DNA from: Marinomonas alcarazii
GTDB taxonomy: Bacteria > Pseudomonadota > Gammaproteobacteria > Pseudomonadales > Marinomonadaceae
NCBI RefSeq assembly: GCF_003208215.1
Contig: NZ_QKLW01000002.1
Location: 586,573 to 650,572 of the forward strand
Direction of reading: 5' to 3'
Length of the DNA: 64,000 nucleotides
The first letter of the stretch is position 1. The number at the start of each line of letters is the position of its first letter. A program made the translations under genes and the position numbers. Below are positions 10,520 through 20,111 of this stretch, in pieces. The notes under the pieces were generated by a model. That model did not search any database. It worked only from the letters and a program-made list of their open reading frames with translations, and was not told the DNA's origin.

Positions 10520-12559
10520 ATGAACCCAGCGTACCAAGTTTCCAATGGCTCTTCTTTTCCTTTAGGTGCAAAGGTCACGGAGCATGGCGTTAATTTCGCT
10601 GTTGTGTCTGAAGATGCTCATCAACTGTATCTATGCTTATTTGACCCAGATGGCAAAGAACAAGAGCCAATACCATTTATCAATAAGCACAAAGGTATTT
10701 GGCACATGGAAGTGCTTGGCTTAAAGGAAGGTCAACAGTATGGGCTACGAGCCAAAGGTGACTTCAAACCAGAACAGCAGCTGCTATACAATGAACAAAA
10801 GCTACTGATTGATCCTTACGCAAAAGAGCTTAGCGCAAAGCTTATCTGGCACGAAGACCAAGCCGCGATCACCAAAGAGGGCCAAGTACATCAAAGCGAT
10901 TCCGCCCATTGCGTACCTAAATCCATTGTACGAAATATCAAACCGCTGCCGGAGCGCCCTGCTCGCGTCAATGTCACCCCCTCTAGCCGCGCCTTGTATG
11001 AATTGCATGTCAAAGGATTCAGCAAAAACCTACCGATTGAAAGCGAACTACAAGGGACTTATTTAGGCGTTATCTCCTCGGCTGGTATCGAGCATTTAAA
11101 AAAGCTAAATATCACTACGATCCAGCTGATGCCATGCTTTAGCTTTATGTCAGAGCGTCATCTTCAGCAATTAGGGCTCAACAATTATTGGGGATATAAC
11201 CCGATTAGCTTTTTTGCAGTGGAGCCCAGTTACGCAATAAAAGACCCTATTACTGAATTCCAACAAATGATAGACGGACTTAGACAAGCGGGTTTTGAAG
11301 TGATTTTAGACGTGGTTTACAACCACACAGCGGAAAGCGAACTTGACCAATCTAGCGTATGTTATCGCGGTTTAGACAATGCTCGGTATTATCGACATAA
11401 AGACGGGCAATATCTGAATTACACCGGCTGTGGCAATTGTGTTGATACTTATAACCCCACAAGCATCCGTTTGATTTGCGACAGTATGCGTTATTGGGTT
11501 GAGATAATGGGTGTGGATGGTTTCCGCTTTGATCTAGGCGTTGACCTGGGCCGAACTGACCATGAATTTTCAGCAAAAGCCCCCTTGCTGCAAGCCATTC
11601 TGCAAGACCCTGTTTTAAGCGAAACCTGCTTGGTAATGGAACCTTGGGATATTGGTCCAAATGGCTATCAAGTAGGGCAATTTCCACGAGGTTTTCTGGA
11701 ATGTAACGATCAATATCGAGATACTGTTCGCCGTTTTTGGCGCGGTGACCGTGGCTCCGTTCCTGAATTCGCTACTCGCCTAATGGGATCAAGAGACTAC
11801 TTTCACAAAGGCCAAAAAAGCGCGCTTAATTCGGTCAATTACATCACCTACCACGATGGCTATACAATGAAAGACTTAGTGTCTTATCATCACCGTCACA
11901 ACCTCGCCAATATGGAAGAAAACCGGGATGGCCATGGCGATAATATTAGCCAGAACTTTGGCGCGGAAGGCGAAACAGATGATAAAGCGATTCAAGAAAA
12001 ACGCCTAAATCAGCAGCTTTGCTATATGGCAACATTATTGTTGAGCCAAGGCACTCCGCATATTTTGGGTGGTGACGAGTTGTCTCATACGCAGCAAGGC
12101 AATAACAACGCTTACTGCCAAGATAACGAGATCACTTGGCAACATTGGCAGGACGCTAACAGCGAAATAACGGATGCTAGAAAAGCCATTCAAGACACCA
12201 TATCAACCTTGATGACCTTGCGCAAAACCTACCCAATCTTGGCGGAAATACGCTTAGAAGACGACCCACTTTATCAGCATACATCAGCAGACAAGATTCA
12301 CTGGCTCAACGAACACAGCGAAGCAATGTCGATCGAAAATTGGGCTGACGATCAACGTCGCTTTATTGCGCTCACACTCACGCCTTCTGATCACTCAAAT
12401 ACATTCTGGATCGTATTCTATAATGATGATTCACCGCTTAGCGTGCCATTCCCAGACGCAAACAGCGACCTAGAAGTGCTTTATCAGACACCGGGGTTAT
12501 CCATCGCGAGCCACGAACTTCATTGCGCCTATCGCGGTGTATTTATCGGCCGATTTTAA
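10520..12559 (+). CDS. glgX: Glycogen debranching enzyme (isoamylase-type)
   Basis: A 679-residue GH13 enzyme that hydrolyses alpha-1,6 branches, preferably on phosphorylase-trimmed limit dextrin. N-terminal CBM48 (FPLGAKVTEHGVNFAVVSEDA) precedes the barrel. Catalytic D338 (GFRFDLG), E374 (VMEPWDIG) and D446 (YHDGYT) are present at spacing like E. coli GlgX (336/371/443). GAGG precedes the ATG, 46 nt after glgB, so it is the third gene of the glycogen operon. It converges on a chemoreceptor gene with only 14 nt between the stop codons. Confidence 0.93.
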   Translation: MNPAYQVSNGSSFPLGAKVTEHGVNFAVVSEDAHQLYLCLFDPDGKEQEPIPFINKHKGIWHMEVLGLKEGQQYGLRAKGDFKPEQQLLYNEQKLLIDPYAKELSAKLIWHEDQAAITKEGQVHQSDSAHCVPKSIVRNIKPLPERPARVNVTPSSRALYELHVKGFSKNLPIESELQGTYLGVISSAGIEHLKKLNITTIQLMPCFSFMSERHLQQLGLNNYWGYNPISFFAVEPSYAIKDPITEFQQMIDGLRQAGFEVILDVVYNHTAESELDQSSVCYRGLDNARYYRHKDGQYLNYTGCGNCVDTYNPTSIRLICDSMRYWVEIMGVDGFRFDLGVDLGRTDHEFSAKAPLLQAILQDPVLSETCLVMEPWDIGPNGYQVGQFPRGFLECNDQYRDTVRRFWRGDRGSVPEFATRLMGSRDYFHKGQKSALNSVNYITYHDGYTMKDLVSYHHRHNLANMEENRDGHGDNISQNFGAEGETDDKAIQEKRLNQQLCYMATLLLSQGTPHILGGDELSHTQQGNNNAYCQDNEITWQHWQDANSEITDARKAIQDTISTLMTLRKTYPILAEIRLEDDPLYQHTSADKIHWLNEHSEAMSIENWADDQRRFIALTLTPSDHSNTFWIVFYNDDSPLSVPFPDANSDLEVLYQTPGLSIASHELHCAYRGVFIGRF

Positions 12560-12573
12560 AGAGCCTATAAGCC

Positions 12574-14151
12574 TCAAGGCTCAGGCTTAAATCCCATTCT
12601 AAAGCCACCCCAGTGTTTTCCATTTACAAAAATAGGCACAGATAGGTCGTGGAGGATTTCACCGGTATCGCGTTTATAGGTTTGCAGTAAGAAGCTGTCT
12701 GTATGAGCGCCACATCGACTACCAGTCGCATCATTAAAAATACGCTTAGAACGGTTATTCACTAAATCTTTTTCATAATCACCGGTTAATGGCTGATTAA
12801 ATTTGTTGTTATGGGTCGGGAAGTAACCATTCACATCCACTGCCCCTGCAAACATGACTTGCTGATATTTTTCTAATAAGGCCTCTTGCACCGTAGGGAA
12901 AAACTGATCACTAAATGCATCATAAGGTGTACTGTACTTTTGTGGATTCGTATTACTAATAGGTTGATAATCTCTGGAAAACACAGCCTGCTGAGTCAAT
13001 TCACCTTTTTCAATCGCCTCTTCAAATAGACAGCCAATGGCTTGCGCTGCGGCTTTGGCTTCATTAAGCAATGTGGAGAAAAACAAAGAATCATTTACTT
13101 TATCTAATTCCCGAAAAACGACTTCTGCACCATTACTTAGGCCTGCCGCTTCTTTAGTTAATTGATCACTGCGCACTGAAATATCATGCAAAGAGTGACT
13201 AATACGAGAAATAGACCCGTTGATCTGAGTACTCGCCGTCCCTAGTTCTTCACCTGCACTCTCCACTTCAGACAGTACTAAAGAAGCATGCTGCACCTCT
13301 TTTGTTAACGATATAAAACGCTGAGTTTCCCCTAAGAGCGTCGACGATAGCGATTCTGTTAGTTCTTTTAATGACGACATTTCAAGGTTTGTTCGTTGGC
13401 TATTTTGACGAACATCGGTCAATAACCGTGAAATCTGTTCTGAGGCATCGGCACTTTTCCCCGCTAATGATCGCACTTCATCAGCCACCACCGCAAAACC
13501 TCGGCCCTGCTCACCTGCACGTGCTGCCTCAATAGCCGCATTAAGTGCCAATAGATTGGTTTGTTCTGAAACGGCTTTTATCACAGCGGTGATACTGTCT
13601 ATGTCATCAGCACTTTTTGTTAATAGAGCCAGCTGTTCACTGGCGGTTTGTACCTTTTCGGTCAGCTCATGTATTTGCTCGGCACTTTGCGACAGAGCAT
13701 TTTGGGCAATATGGCTAGATTTAGCGGTTTCAGTCATGGTGACAGCCAGCTGGCCCAGACTGGTTGATAAGGTTAATCCCGTTTCTGAAAGGGTGACAAC
13801 GGCTTGCGTGATCTGCTCGCTGTCATCACTAGTGAAGTGAATGTCTTTACTTAAAGTATCAACAAAGTAAGAAACTTCCGCGGCTCCCATCGCCATTTTA
13901 GAGGTTGCATGAGTCACTTTCTGACTCATCTCTGACAGTGCATTCTCCGATGTCTTGCCTTTTTCGTGCGATTCATTGGATCTGAGATGAGAGCGATTAC
14001 GATCACTTACAAAATTCGGAATAAGTAAGCAGACGGATAAGATAATGCCAACTAAAGCAAAGTATTGCGGTATAGAGCCTTGCAAGAAACCAAAAACAAA
14101 CAGAGCCAAAAGCCCTAATGCTCCACCAAATCGGAAATAAGCCATCATCAT
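12574..14151 (-). CDS. Chemoreceptor with short membrane anchor and C-terminal sensor-like domain
   Basis: A 525-residue methyl-accepting protein without a periplasmic sensor. Two closely spaced membrane helices in the first 50 residues lead directly to the signalling domain, with the tip [20 protein letters not shown] near 190-210. After it comes a C-terminal region of about 150 residues with [30 protein letters not shown] and [11 protein letters not shown]. This C-terminal module recurs in many proteobacterial receptors and is likely a cytoplasmic ligand- or redox-sensing domain; its ligand is not known to me. Stands alone, convergent with glgX. Confidence 0.87.
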   Translation of the reverse strand: MMMAYFRFGGALGLLALFVFGFLQGSIPQYFALVGIILSVCLLIPNFVSDRNRSHLRSNESHEKGKTSENALSEMSQKVTHATSKMAMGAAEVSYFVDTLSKDIHFTSDDSEQITQAVVTLSETGLTLSTSLGQLAVTMTETAKSSHIAQNALSQSAEQIHELTEKVQTASEQLALLTKSADDIDSITAVIKAVSEQTNLLALNAAIEAARAGEQGRGFAVVADEVRSLAGKSADASEQISRLLTDVRQNSQRTNLEMSSLKELTESLSSTLLGETQRFISLTKEVQHASLVLSEVESAGEELGTASTQINGSISRISHSLHDISVRSDQLTKEAAGLSNGAEVVFRELDKVNDSLFFSTLLNEAKAAAQAIGCLFEEAIEKGELTQQAVFSRDYQPISNTNPQKYSTPYDAFSDQFFPTVQEALLEKYQQVMFAGAVDVNGYFPTHNNKFNQPLTGDYEKDLVNNRSKRIFNDATGSRCGAHTDSFLLQTYKRDTGEILHDLSVPIFVNGKHWGGFRMGFKPEP

Positions 14152-14444
14152 CCCTTATTTTAATTGTTATTTTTATTTTCTAGTGTTTAACGACAACAAA
14201 GTAAGGTCAATACAAAACGAGACCCATAAGACTAAAGTCGTATCCCCTAATACTGCAGAACCGTCTACCAGCAACCTTGGTGAAGCGGCTTTGACAGACA
14301 TAAAGCATCCCTAACATTAATTTTTACATATCATTCCCAGCGTTTTTCTCACGTTAGGGCTACACTAAAAAAATCGCCCACAAAGCGAATAACAATAAAT
14401 AACGTTGTGCACGATCTGCCGACGATTAGCATGAGGACTACCCC

Positions 14445-15095
14445 ATGATGACGAATAAACTCATTACAAAGCCTTTTTATCTTGAACTTGGCCAACTTAG
14501 CCCTGAAAGCGTTAACCACCTAACTCCTTCCTTTGAACAGTTACCATCCAATCCATACGCTGATGGTAAGTTTCGCTTACGTCGCTATTCACGTTTTACG
14601 GTAGAACACGGTTCGCTACAGCGCCTTCCAGCAAAAGCGTTTGTACAAGATGAAAGCATTAATCATTTTCAAGGCAATGTTGTGCGTCAATATGAAGAAA
14701 TAGATGACAAGACTGCATGCGACCCAGCATTTATTGAGTTATTTCACTATTTTCAACAAATGGCCAGTATGTCTGATGGTACGCCAATTGAGGTACACCA
14801 ATTACGTGTTTTTGCCGACCATAAAAGTGCAGAAGTCGCCCCTGAAGGTATCCACCAAGATGGCTTCGATAGAATCGGTATTTACGTCATGCAGCGCCAT
14901 AATATTGAAGGCGGTAATATCAATGTTCACCTAACAGAAAACAGTCCAGCATTAATGAGCCATAACTTTGATCATGGCGAATTTGTTGTCCTGAACGACC
15001 GTAAATTCTTCCATAGCGCACAAGCGATAAAGCCCATAAATGGCGAATTGGGGTACATGGATATTTTTGTTCTCACAGCAAATATATTGCATTAA
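14445..15095 (+). CDS. 2-oxoglutarate/Fe(II) dioxygenase family protein (amino-acid hydroxylase type)
   Basis: A 216-residue soluble protein matching the 2OG-Fe dioxygenase family that includes Bacillus L-isoleucine dioxygenase. The visible signature is EVHQLRVFAD followed by the iron-binding motif PEGIHQDGFD (His and Asp of H-x-D), and a distal His in KFFHSAQAI. The N-terminal RRYSRF is also typical. Family members hydroxylate free amino acids using 2-oxoglutarate and oxygen; the substrate here is unknown. Two adjacent ATGs follow GAGG. It is flanked by unrelated genes and a 293-nt upstream gap, suggesting its own promoter. Confidence 0.75.
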   Translation: MMTNKLITKPFYLELGQLSPESVNHLTPSFEQLPSNPYADGKFRLRRYSRFTVEHGSLQRLPAKAFVQDESINHFQGNVVRQYEEIDDKTACDPAFIELFHYFQQMASMSDGTPIEVHQLRVFADHKSAEVAPEGIHQDGFDRIGIYVMQRHNIEGGNINVHLTENSPALMSHNFDHGEFVVLNDRKFFHSAQAIKPINGELGYMDIFVLTANILH

Positions 15096-15246
15096 ATAAT
15101 GAACAAGTTTAAGACCCTTAATTTTCCAACTTACTGAACTAAAAGTACTTTGTAGCTCCCATAAAACGTGATATAAAACGCCGCTTGTAACTTTTTGTAA
15201 ATATTCACGTTGTTTTGTAAGCACTCAAACTAGGGAAAGTTAATCT

Positions 15247-16494
15247 GTGACAGGTACACCCACAAAAAATGCCAAAGCGGTCAAAGAAGATGTCAGCAAG
15301 AAGACCGTCTTAATTATTGAAGACATGAATGAAATGCGCCTAATGCTGAAATCTATGATGCTTTCTTTAGGCTATACAAACATAGAACTTGAAGCCTCTG
15401 GGCAAAGCGCGCTTAAACGCATGGAAGCGAAAAGCTTTGATATTATTCTTTCTGATTATAACCTTGGTGGCCAAATTAACGGTCAACAAGTGTTAGAAAT
15501 ATCTAGAAAAAACAACCTGCTCAGCCACTCCAATATTTTCATAATGATAACCGCAGACACAGGTTATGATAGCGTGGCGAGCGCCCTAGAACACAGACCT
15601 GACAGCTATATGGTGAAACCCTTCACGCCATCAACGTTGCATCGAAGACTAGACCGTATAAAGAAACAAAAGAGCATCTTTTCGTCTGTGTATGAAAGTC
15701 GAAACAACGACAATTATGAAAAGATGGAAAAAGAAGCCAAAAGCATCATGAACAAATATCCCCAATATCGCAATTTATGCCTAAAGGCTATTGGGGAATC
15801 GCTACTTTCTAGAGCAGACTATAAAGCAGCCAAAATACACTACATGGGAGTGCTCAAGGAGAACAAAGAGCTTTGTTGGGCGCACTTTGGTGTTGCTCAA
15901 TGTGACTTAAGTTTACAGCAACCAATGTCTGCGATAGAGAACCTAGAAAAAGCCATTAATATTAGTCGTCACTTTCTACCCGCTTACGATAACCTTGCTG
16001 ATGCCCATGAAGAATTAAGAGACTTCAAAGGGGCCCAGAAAGCCATGGCAAAAAGCCTAGAAGTATCACCTAGATCCCTGGCAAGAACCAAACGCCTTGG
16101 AAAGCTGAGCATTAAAATAAAAGACTGGAAAACGGCTGAGCAAGCTTATTCACGAGTCATTCGTTTAACAAGAAACACTCAGCATGAAAAAATAGAATAC
16201 TATTATGAACATCTAAAATGCCTTATTGCGATCCAGGAAAATGACGCTCAAGATCCGCAAATTGCAGAGAAGCTAAAACGCTCTTTGACAAGGTTACGAC
16301 AGTTAGGGAAAGACAACCCAACTGCCGTTACGAATTCTTTCCGTGTAGAAGTTCAGCAATACCTACACCGTTCGCGTCGAGAAGATGCTATTAAATCTTG
16401 GAAGCAATGGAAGCAACTCATCGCGTCAGGTAAAGCCTCATCAATCACACGAGAACAAGAACTAACCTTACAAAGAAAACTAGGCATCGCTTAA
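15247..16494 (+). CDS. Orphan response regulator: REC domain fused to TPR repeats
   Basis: A 415-residue cytosolic protein. The N-terminal REC domain (about 20-145) has acidic IIEDMNE, phospho-acceptor D70 in ILSDYNLGG and the conserved Lys in SYMVKPF, so it is probably phosphorylated. After a linker, helical TPR-type repeats fill about residues 165-330 (AHFGVAQCDLSLQQP, AYDNLADAHEELRDF). There is no DNA-binding or enzymatic output domain, so output is probably by protein-protein contact. No histidine kinase lies beside it. The start is GTG with an AGGGAAAG-like site. The gene ends at a clear terminator. Confidence 0.85.
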   Translation: MTGTPTKNAKAVKEDVSKKTVLIIEDMNEMRLMLKSMMLSLGYTNIELEASGQSALKRMEAKSFDIILSDYNLGGQINGQQVLEISRKNNLLSHSNIFIMITADTGYDSVASALEHRPDSYMVKPFTPSTLHRRLDRIKKQKSIFSSVYESRNNDNYEKMEKEAKSIMNKYPQYRNLCLKAIGESLLSRADYKAAKIHYMGVLKENKELCWAHFGVAQCDLSLQQPMSAIENLEKAINISRHFLPAYDNLADAHEELRDFKGAQKAMAKSLEVSPRSLARTKRLGKLSIKIKDWKTAEQAYSRVIRLTRNTQHEKIEYYYEHLKCLIAIQENDAQDPQIAEKLKRSLTRLRQLGKDNPTAVTNSFRVEVQQYLHRSRREDAIKSWKQWKQLIASGKASSITREQELTLQRKLGIA

Positions 16495-16502
16495 TGTCCA
16501 AA

Positions 16503-16537
16503 AGAGATCAAAAAGGAACAAACACTTTTTGATCTCT
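16503..16537 (+). terminator. Intrinsic terminator after the REC-TPR gene
   Basis: A 13-bp perfect stem (AGAGATCAAAAAG with its complement) encloses a 9-nt loop and is followed by ATCGTTTTT. It lies 9 nt past the stop codon. Confidence 0.8.
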
Positions 16538-16613
16538 ATCGTTTTTCATATCAACAACCACGCCTCTGATCTTTCAAGTACGCAAAAACACGCGCTAAAA
16601 AAGCAACTCGGCT

Positions 16614-16622
16614 TGCTATAAT
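16614..16622 (+). promoter_or_regulatory. Extended -10 promoter candidate for srkA
   Basis: TTGCTATAAT contains a consensus TATAAT at 16617-16622 with an upstream TG, the extended -10 form. The -35 region (GCTAAA at about 17 nt) is poor. It sits about 58 nt before the srkA start and after the preceding terminator, so the position fits. Confidence 0.45.
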
Positions 16623-16679
16623 CCAAGCACATCGTTATGGTCATCGACATTTCTTTTTTTAGCATCAGAGTACTCCTTT

Positions 16680-17684
16680 ATGACGGCAACCCATTCTTTC
16701 TCAACGCTTGTTCCTGATGTCATCTTAGATGCGGTGGAATCCACCGGTTTGTGGAGTGATTCACGTATCTATCCACTTAACAGTTACGAAAACCGTGTAT
16801 ACCAAATTGGGATCGAAGACAGCTCCCCCGTTATTGCAAAATTTTATCGCCCTGAACGCTGGAACGAAGCGCAAATTCAGGAAGAACACCAAACCCTACT
16901 CAAACTGAAAGCGGCCGGTGTTCCAGTAGTGGCACCATTAGAATTTAATGGCGCTAGCTTGTTTGAGCATAAAGACATGTATTTTTGCCTATATCCAAGA
17001 TTGGTTGGACAACACCCTGAAGCGGACAATTTAGATCAGCTATATCAACTTGGCGAACTGATTGGAAAGCTTCATCAAGCCTTATCAACAACAATGTTTA
17101 AAGAGAGACTGAACGTTTCTCCGCTAGCACAAATGGATGTGGCAGCAAATCAAATTTTAACAGGCAACACGCTTCTCAAAGCCCCTCTGCCAAAGGCATT
17201 ACAGCTACCAGAAAAGCTTAAACCCTTATATATAAAGCAAATTGCTAGGTTAAGAGAATTAAGTGAGGCAAGAATCCAAGCATACTGGCCCACTCAACTT
17301 AGACCCATCCATGGTGACAGTCACCGCAGTAACCTCATGCTTCATGAGGGACAATTTCATTTATTGGATTTTGATGATTGCCAAAATGGCGTTGCCGTAC
17401 AAGACTTATGGCTACACATCACTCAAACAGAAAACCCTAGACAACAATTGAGTGAGATTATCGAAGGTTATGAATCTTATCAGCCTTTTGAAACGCGTGA
17501 ATTGGATTTGGTGGATGTATTCAAAAGCGTTCGCGTCATCAGCTATGCCGCTTGGCTACAGAGCCGCTGGCATGACCCTGCATTCGTCAAAGCGTTTTCA
17601 TGGTTTGGTTCTGAAGAATATTGGATAAACCATTTAAACGAGTTAAAAAGTTGCGAATTGGAATGGGGGCAAATTTCTCGATGA
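16680..17684 (+). CDS. srkA: Stress response Ser/Thr kinase A (YihE/RdoA)
   Basis: A 334-residue aminoglycoside-phosphotransferase-fold protein kinase. Visible features are the N-terminal SYENRVYQIG segment, the VIAKFYRPERW lysine motif, the catalytic HGDSHRSNLM loop (H211, D213, N218) and the metal-binding LLDFDD (about 228-233). E. coli SrkA is about 328 residues and counteracts stress-induced MazF-dependent death and Cpx stress. The ribosome site is weak. It overlaps the downstream RecQ-family gene by ATGA, implying translational coupling; the usual dsbA neighbour is absent. Confidence 0.9.
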   Translation: MTATHSFSTLVPDVILDAVESTGLWSDSRIYPLNSYENRVYQIGIEDSSPVIAKFYRPERWNEAQIQEEHQTLLKLKAAGVPVVAPLEFNGASLFEHKDMYFCLYPRLVGQHPEADNLDQLYQLGELIGKLHQALSTTMFKERLNVSPLAQMDVAANQILTGNTLLKAPLPKALQLPEKLKPLYIKQIARLRELSEARIQAYWPTQLRPIHGDSHRSNLMLHEGQFHLLDFDDCQNGVAVQDLWLHITQTENPRQQLSEIIEGYESYQPFETRELDLVDVFKSVRVISYAAWLQSRWHDPAFVKAFSWFGSEEYWINHLNELKSCELEWGQISR

Positions 17685-19654
17685 TCTCATTAGAGCAAAA
17701 CCTGCATTCACTCTTTGGCTTTGGTGAGTTCCGTGAGGGGCAACAGCAAACAATTGAACAACTCTTATCTGGGCACTCTTCTCTGGCGGTTTTTCCAACA
17801 GGGTCGGGTAAATCCTTATGCTACCAATTTACAGCGACACAACTACCACACTTAACCCTAGTGATCTCGCCATTAATTGCCCTGATGCATGATCAATTAG
17901 CCTTTCTGTCATCAAAAGGTATCAATGCAGCCTGTTTGGATTCCAGTCAGAGCAAAGATGAAAGCCAGGCGGTCATGTCTGGCGTCCAAGACGGCTCGAT
18001 AAAAATCTTGATGATTTCTGTTGAACGCTTCAAAAACGAGCGTTTTCGCCGCTTTATTAAACACATCCCTATTTCTATGTTGGTTGTGGATGAAGCACAC
18101 TGTATTTCTGAATGGGGTCATAATTTCCGACCGGATTATCTAAAGCTGCCCTCTTATCAACAAGAGTTAACTATTCCTTTGGTGCTATTGTTAACCGCAA
18201 CCGCAACACGTCGGGTTCAACGTGATATGGCGCAAAAATTCACTATTCACCCAGAACACATAGTGCAAACGGGGTTTTACCGCCCAAACTTAGACATCGA
18301 CCTGATTGCTGTCGACAGTAGCAACAAACTAGTGACCTTAAAAAGCCAAATCGACGAGACCCAAGGCGCGGGCATCGTGTACGTAACTCAGCAGAAAACG
18401 GCCGAAGATGTGGCTCGCCATTTACAAACCAGCGGCTACTCTGCGACGGCTTATCACGCCGGATTAGACAGTGAGACGCGACGCACTATTCAAGCCGATT
18501 TTATGGCTGGTAAAACGCGCATCATAGTCGCGACCATCGCGTTCGGTATGGGCATAGACAAAGCCGATATCCGTCTCGTTGTGCATTTTGATTTACCAAA
18601 ATCCATTGAAAACTACAGCCAAGAAATTGGCCGTGCAGGTCGAGATCGTCAACCAAGCCGCTGCGTACTACTCGCCAGCCTTGAAGGCCTGAGCACACTC
18701 GAAAACTTTGTCTATGGCGATACACCAGAACCGCAAAACATAGATACTCTGCTCAACAGTATTACAGAGCAAACCTCTCAGTCTACACACTCTTACAATA
18801 GCACTCAGTCATTGTGGGAAACGCAGTCATACAGCTTATCTATGCAGACCAACATCAGAGCTTTGCCATTAAAAACACTGTTGGTACAGCTCGAATTGCT
18901 CAACGTGCTGACGGCCAAGTACACCTATTATTCTGATGTCAGACTAAAATGGGAAGGCGACCGAAACGAATTTGCTAACCGTATTCCCGATGAATGGCAA
19001 GCAGCCTACCAAGCATTATTGAAAGGTATTCAATATAAAAAAATTTGGGGCACACCTGATTTTGACAAGCTATTTAACGAAGCGGGATTATCACGAGGCG
19101 ATGTACTAGAAATATTAGAATACGCTGCAGATAACAATGTCCTGACACTAGAAAGTAAAGGTTTAACCGACGTCTATGAAGTGCATACTGAGCACTTTCA
19201 TCACCAAACATTAGTCAGCCAGCTGCATCATTATGTAGAAGAAAAACAAAACGCTGAGATTGCAAGAATCGCCACCATGATTCGCTTTTTCCAGCTAGAT
19301 CGCTGCTTAAATAATAATCTAGCACGATACTTTGGTGATCAGCATGCACCTGAGCATTGTGGCCATTGTTCAGTTTGCAGAGGAAACATTTTGGTATTTG
19401 CGCCACCAGCACAACAGGGAGCAGAAGCTTGGAGCAATATGGCTGAATACGTTAGAGAGTTTACCCACTACCTCAGTAGCAAAAGCCCACCCACTAAGGT
19501 TACTGCGGTGTTAATCACTCGTTTTCTGACGGGGTTAACACAGCCTATTTTTACGAAAGTGAAAGCTCGTCAACTAAGTGGGTTTGGCGTTTATGAGGAA
19601 AAGAGTTATTCATCTGTGCTTGACGCGGTTACTCAACTTCTTGGCCATCATTAA
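17681..19654 (+). CDS. RecQ-family ATP-dependent DNA helicase
   Basis: A 657-residue superfamily 2 helicase. Starting at ATG 17681 gives the standard RecQ opening (LHSLFGFGEFREGQQ), Walker A TGSGKS at about 40-45, DEAH at 137-140 inside VVDEAHCISEWGHNFRPDY, motif VI QEIGRAGRDRQPS, and a zinc module with four Cys (CLNNN...HCGHCSVC). No obvious HRDC domain follows; the tail is a short helical segment. I prefer this start over an in-frame one 60 nt upstream because that adds a basic segment and lies inside srkA. It is probably a RecQ paralogue in DNA repair or unwinding; true recQ may be elsewhere. The 3' end overlaps the convergent VOC gene by 26 nt. Confidence 0.88.
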   Translation: MISLEQNLHSLFGFGEFREGQQQTIEQLLSGHSSLAVFPTGSGKSLCYQFTATQLPHLTLVISPLIALMHDQLAFLSSKGINAACLDSSQSKDESQAVMSGVQDGSIKILMISVERFKNERFRRFIKHIPISMLVVDEAHCISEWGHNFRPDYLKLPSYQQELTIPLVLLLTATATRRVQRDMAQKFTIHPEHIVQTGFYRPNLDIDLIAVDSSNKLVTLKSQIDETQGAGIVYVTQQKTAEDVARHLQTSGYSATAYHAGLDSETRRTIQADFMAGKTRIIVATIAFGMGIDKADIRLVVHFDLPKSIENYSQEIGRAGRDRQPSRCVLLASLEGLSTLENFVYGDTPEPQNIDTLLNSITEQTSQSTHSYNSTQSLWETQSYSLSMQTNIRALPLKTLLVQLELLNVLTAKYTYYSDVRLKWEGDRNEFANRIPDEWQAAYQALLKGIQYKKIWGTPDFDKLFNEAGLSRGDVLEILEYAADNNVLTLESKGLTDVYEVHTEHFHHQTLVSQLHHYVEEKQNAEIARIATMIRFFQLDRCLNNNLARYFGDQHAPEHCGHCSVCRGNILVFAPPAQQGAEAWSNMAEYVREFTHYLSSKSPPTKVTAVLITRFLTGLTQPIFTKVKARQLSGFGVYEEKSYSSVLDAVTQLLGHH

Positions 19655-20030
19655 GTGGCTCTTCGTAGACACTCACTTCAATGAGATTATTATCAAGATC
19701 ATTAAAATAAACAGACTGAATTGGCCCTTGTGCTCCAGATTTAGACACGGGGCCTTCAAGAATAGTGACATTATTGGCTTTTAGATGAGCAATCACTTCG
19801 TCTAACGACCAGTTCGTTATTAAACATACATCACCAGACCCTTCCATTGCATGATTTCTTAACTCTTGCCCAAGCACTTGGAAATTGATTTTTTGCTGGC
19901 CAAAGCGCACAGCCTTTCTTCCATTAGCAAAGGTAAATGATTCAAGTTTAAGTGTAGATTCATAAAAAGCGACTGCTCTGTCTATATCCGCCACAGTTAA
20001 AACAATGTGGTCAATGTGGCTAATCATCAC
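19629..20030 (-). CDS. VOC-family (glyoxalase fold) protein
   Basis: A 133-residue vicinal oxygen chelate protein: SHIDHIVLTVADIDRAVAFYE at the start and DLDNNLIEVSVYEE near the end supply the typical His and Glu metal ligands. Similar small proteins are annotated as glyoxalase or bleomycin-resistance-like; substrate unknown. The two paired beta-alpha-beta-beta-beta units fit in the length. Its 3' end overlaps recQ-family coding by 26 nt on the opposite strand. Confidence 0.8.
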   Translation of the reverse strand: MMISHIDHIVLTVADIDRAVAFYESTLKLESFTFANGRKAVRFGQQKINFQVLGQELRNHAMEGSGDVCLITNWSLDEVIAHLKANNVTILEGPVSKSGAQGPIQSVYFNDLDNNLIEVSVYEEPLNDGQEVE

Positions 20031-20111
20031 CCCTTGCCTCCCTTTGAAAGACCAATTAATGGTTTAACATGCTACGAATGATTTCTTAGAAAAACAAGCG
20101 CAAAAAAACCT

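Noticed and set aside
12545..12600. GAGCCT/AGGCTC hairpin between glgX and the chemoreceptor
   Set aside because: It partly lies in coding sequence and has a long loop with no T-run; too weak to call as a terminator.
14173..14301. A 42-codon minus-strand ORF upstream of the second chemoreceptor
   Set aside because: No convincing ribosome site or conserved motif; resemblance to a carbonic anhydrase repeat is only a few residues.
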